Shown here piece by piece: positions 6,107 to 7,963 of a stretch of 7,963 bases of DNA. The notes under the pieces are model-generated. The model had not been told where the DNA came from, did no database searches, and saw only the letters and a list, made by a program, of their open reading frames with translations. The stretch is taken from the NCBI GenBank assembly GCA_021106655.1, contig JAIOTT010000104.1, positions 1 to 7,963 on the forward strand, in the 5' to 3' direction. Position 1 is the stretch's first letter. Each line of letters begins with the position of its first letter. The translations under genes and the position numbers were made by a program. Source of the stretch: Bacteroidales bacterium. GTDB lineage: Bacteria > Bacteroidota > Bacteroidia > Bacteroidales > SMBSF77.

Positions 6107-6194
6107 AACCTTATAACCTTTGAACATGTGAACCTGCGAACGTGTAAACCTGCGAACGTGTAAACCTGCGAACGTGTAAACCTGCGAACTTCAC
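6107..6194. repeat. Periodic tract: eleven 8-bp units beginning AAC
   Basis: Eleven consecutive 8-bp units start with AAC in strict phase. In the middle, AACCTGCG and AACGTGTA alternate to make three perfect copies of a 16-bp unit (6131-6178) plus 11 bases of a fourth. The outer units are degenerate (for example AACCTTAT, AACCTTTG, AACATGTG). The tract runs up to the response-regulator stop codon (6191-6193): perfect repeat sequence stops at 6189 and the last 8-bp unit covers the stop. Confidence 0.85.
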
Positions 6195-6886
6195 CTAACT
6201 ATCATCTTATACCCATGACCGTGAATATTCAATATCTCAATATCAGGGTCGTGCTTCAGATATTTCCTGATCTTAGTCAGATAGACATCCAGACTCTTGG
6301 ATACAAAGTAATCATCTCTGCCCCAAACCTCATTCATGATCGTGCTCCTCGATAATATTTTGTTCTGATGCCGGGAAAGTATCTTTAAGAGATCTGCTTC
6401 CTTAGTGCTTAAGTTAAAAGAATCCTTTGCAATTTTCAGTTTCCTTTCGGAGTACCTGAAATGGTATTTACCAATATCAAACTCCGTCTTCTCCTCTGCA
6501 GGCGATATTATTGTCGTCCTTTTTAAAATTGCCTTTATCCGCCACAACAGCTCTTCAATATTGTAAGGTTTGGTTACGTAGTCATCACAGCCATGCTTAA
6601 ATCCTTCAATCTTATCCGAATCCATTATTCTGGCCGTAAGAAAGATTATGGGAACATCAGCATCTCCCTTCCTGATCTCCCTGGCAAGCTGATGTCCGTC
6701 CTTTTTTGGCAGCATAATATCCAATATGCACAGATTAAACTTAGCTTGTTCAAACTGCTCAATACCCTCTTCTCCATCCTTTGCAAGAACAACATCATAT
6801 CCACTTAGCTTGAGGTTCTCTGTCAGTAGATAACCCGCATTTTTATCATCCTCTACTACAAGGATTTTTGTTTGCGTTTTCTGCAT
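6191..6886 (-). CDS. OmpR/PhoB-family response regulator (RprY-like)
   Basis: This is a cytoplasmic phosphorylation-controlled transcription factor of 231 residues, the normal family length. The receiver domain (about 7-121) has the acidic pocket E12-D13-D14, phospho-acceptor D56 (LCILDIMLPKKDG), T84 in the IIFLTAR strand and K106-P107 after DDYVT. The winged-helix Trans_reg_C domain covers about 140-230 (FNLSTKEADLLKIL, SRSTIMNEVWG, SLDVYLTKIRKYL, ILNIHGHGYKM). I chose the ATG at 6884-6886 because it gives the standard start (MQKTQTKILVVEDD) one base after the kinase stop TGA. A longer reading from 6973 would add 29 residues that only re-read the kinase 3' end in another frame. The partner is the kinase immediately upstream, with translational coupling likely. 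All key residues are present. Close in type to RprY of Bacteroides; the target genes cannot be read from the window. Confidence 0.95.
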   Translation of the reverse strand: MQKTQTKILVVEDDKNAGYLLTENLKLSGYDVVLAKDGEEGIEQFEQAKFNLCILDIMLPKKDGHQLAREIRKGDADVPIIFLTARIMDSDKIEGFKHGCDDYVTKPYNIEELLWRIKAILKRTTIISPAEEKTEFDIGKYHFRYSERKLKIAKDSFNLSTKEADLLKILSRHQNKILSRSTIMNEVWGRDDYFVSKSLDVYLTKIRKYLKHDPDIEILNIHGHGYKMIVR

Positions 6887-6887
6887 C

Positions 6888-7963
6888 TCAGTTAAATAAA
6901 ATAATCCTAAACTCACTCCCCTTCCCCAACTCACTCTTAACCTTAATCTCCCCGCCATGAGCATCAACAACATATTTTACATATGTAAGACCCAGGCCAA
7001 ATCCTTTAATATCATGAATCTTCCCTGTTGAAACTCTGTAAAATTTATCGAATATTCTTTTTATCTCTTTCTCACTTATACCAACTCCATTATCCCTGAA
7101 GGAAATAAGCAGTTTGTTGTCAAGGTTTTCAGTCTTGATCTCTATAATTGGATTTTCAGGTGTGTACTTTAATGCATTATCGATCACATTACAAATAGCA
7201 TTTGTAAAGTGCGTTTCATCCACCATTATTTCAGCATTCTCCGCTTCAAGTTTTTTCTTAAAAATAGAACCGTTATGGGCCAGATCAGGTTCAAAAGTCT
7301 TTAGTATTCTGCAGATAAGATCATTAATATTTACCGGTTCTTTATTGAATTTCAGCTTATCATAATCCATAAATGAAGTCTGTAAAATCAGGTCAACATT
7401 ATCTTTCAGCCTGGAATTTTCCTCTCGTATTATGCTAAGAATGCTTTCGTTCACAATTTTATTCTTATGACCTTGCTTATTAATAGTATCAAGGGCAAGA
7501 TCAATATTGCTTATGGGAGTTTTAAATTCATGAGTCATATTATGAATGAAATCCGATTTCATTTCGGACAACTTCCGCTGATGCAATAATGTCCGGATAA
7601 AAAACAATATCAGGATAATAATAACACAAACTATAGCTATGGAACTTAGAACGATCAGCCAGATACTATTAAAAATTATTCTGGTCTTTCCGGGAAAAAA
7701 GATGTAAAGGGAATATGCTTTAAAAAAGAAACTCTCATCAAAGATTATCGTTTTTATCTTACTTTCAAATATTCCGGGATTCACAGTAACAGGATTGGAA
7801 TAAATAATTGAATCTGATCCCAATTCAGTAACCGCATATTGGAAATCATAATTTATACCACTTTTTATCAGCTCATTCTGAAGAAGAGTATCAAGTACAC
7901 TGATTATTTTGTCATTATCCTCAATTGAACTCCTGAAAGAATTAATAGTTGTATTATTTGATC
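6888..7963 (-). CDS. Sensor histidine kinase, HisKA plus HATPase_c (RprX-like, 5' partial)
   Basis: The frame is open to the right edge, so the true start lies outside; the TTG near 7823 is an internal Leu. Numbering the 357 visible residues from the edge: 1-95 are the end of an extracytoplasmic sensor region. About 97-123 is one transmembrane helix (WLIVLSSIAIVCVIIILILF). The HisKA H-box follows (FIHNMTHEFKTPISNI, phospho-acceptor His144). The HATPase_c domain has the N-box (NVIDNALKY, N262), G1 (DNGVGI, D290), F-box (FDKFYRV, 304-310) and G2 (GFGLGL, 320-325). About ten residues separate the membrane helix from HisKA, so there is no HAMP domain. It probably autophosphorylates in response to an envelope signal and passes phosphate to D56 of the adjacent regulator. 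The stop TGA is one base before the regulator ATG, so they form one operon. The layout resembles RprX of Bacteroides. Confidence 0.95.
   Translation of the reverse strand, partial: SNNTTINSFRSSIEDNDKIISVLDTLLQNELIKSGINYDFQYAVTELGSDSIIYSNPVTVNPGIFESKIKTIIFDESFFFKAYSLYIFFPGKTRIIFNSIWLIVLSSIAIVCVIIILILFFIRTLLHQRKLSEMKSDFIHNMTHEFKTPISNIDLALDTINKQGHKNKIVNESILSIIREENSRLKDNVDLILQTSFMDYDKLKFNKEPVNINDLICRILKTFEPDLAHNGSIFKKKLEAENAEIMVDETHFTNAICNVIDNALKYTPENPIIEIKTENLDNKLLISFRDNGVGISEKEIKRIFDKFYRVSTGKIHDIKGFGLGLTYVKYVVDAHGGEIKVKSELGKGSEFRIILFN

Larger units (their letters stand above)
5896..6190. other. Intergenic region between tRNA-Pro and response regulator, mostly periodic repeats
   Basis: No gene is visible in these 295 bases. 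They contain three phased short-repeat tracts (5971-6002, 6077-6104 and 6107-6194) and a candidate promoter for the tRNA (6013-6043). No clear terminator for the response-regulator operon is visible. Confidence 0.6.

Noticed and set aside
6107..6194. CRISPR array
   Set aside because: Units of 8 or 16 bp follow each other without spacers and there are no cas genes.
6887..6973. Longer response-regulator start adding 29 residues
   Set aside because: The extension re-reads the kinase 3' end in another frame, gives an Arg/Leu-rich stretch not seen in the family, and the ATG at 6884-6886 gives the standard N-terminus.
6593..7365. Plus-strand frames antisense to the response regulator and kinase
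   Set aside because: They overlap two genes with complete, family-typical motifs and resemble nothing themselves.

Overview
The window reads as an AT-rich chromosomal segment of a member of the Bacteroidota. Four independent signs agree. A large secreted protein ends in a type IX secretion (T9SS) sorting domain and carries a FISUMP domain and a dockerin-like pair in the form typical of this phylum. There is an ORF6N-domain gene of the type abundant in Bacteroidota. The histidine kinase and response regulator pair resembles RprX/RprY. The intergenic DNA is full of the short periodic 'text-like' repeats and small perfect palindromes that I associate with this phylum. Start sites mostly lack a Shine-Dalgarno sequence, which also fits.

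Layout. Positions 1-3560 (+) are the C-terminal 1185 codons of a very large modular extracellular protein: Ig-like, FISUMP, three PKD/SprB-like beta-sandwich repeats, a cohesin-like domain, a linker module, two dockerin-like loops, a second divergent cohesin-like domain, and a T9SS type A sorting signal. A convergent gene at 3725-4369 (-) encodes a 214-residue protein I do not recognise. Positions 4370-5040 hold no convincing gene but contain a cluster of palindromes, hairpins and an imperfect 28-bp direct repeat. An ORF6N protein follows at 5041-5598 (+), with a 27-nt palindrome inside its coding sequence. A tRNA-Pro(UGG) gene lies at 5821-5895 (-), with a strong intrinsic terminator at its 3' side. 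Between 5599 and 6190, around the tRNA, are four separate tracts of 7- or 8-bp periodic repeats. From 6191 to the right edge, on the minus strand, a histidine kinase (5'-truncated by the window) and an OmpR-type response regulator form a two-gene operon with one base between stop and start.

How it works together. The kinase and regulator form one phosphorelay. The rest is a set of independent units: a surface or secreted protein, an orphan gene, a phage-type DNA-binding domain protein and a tRNA. I see no multi-gene defence, biosynthetic or secretion cassette. The least explained signals are the periodic-repeat tracts flanking the tRNA, the palindrome embedded in the ORF6N gene, the duplicated cohesin-like domain with its abrupt compositional shift, and the orphan 214-residue protein.
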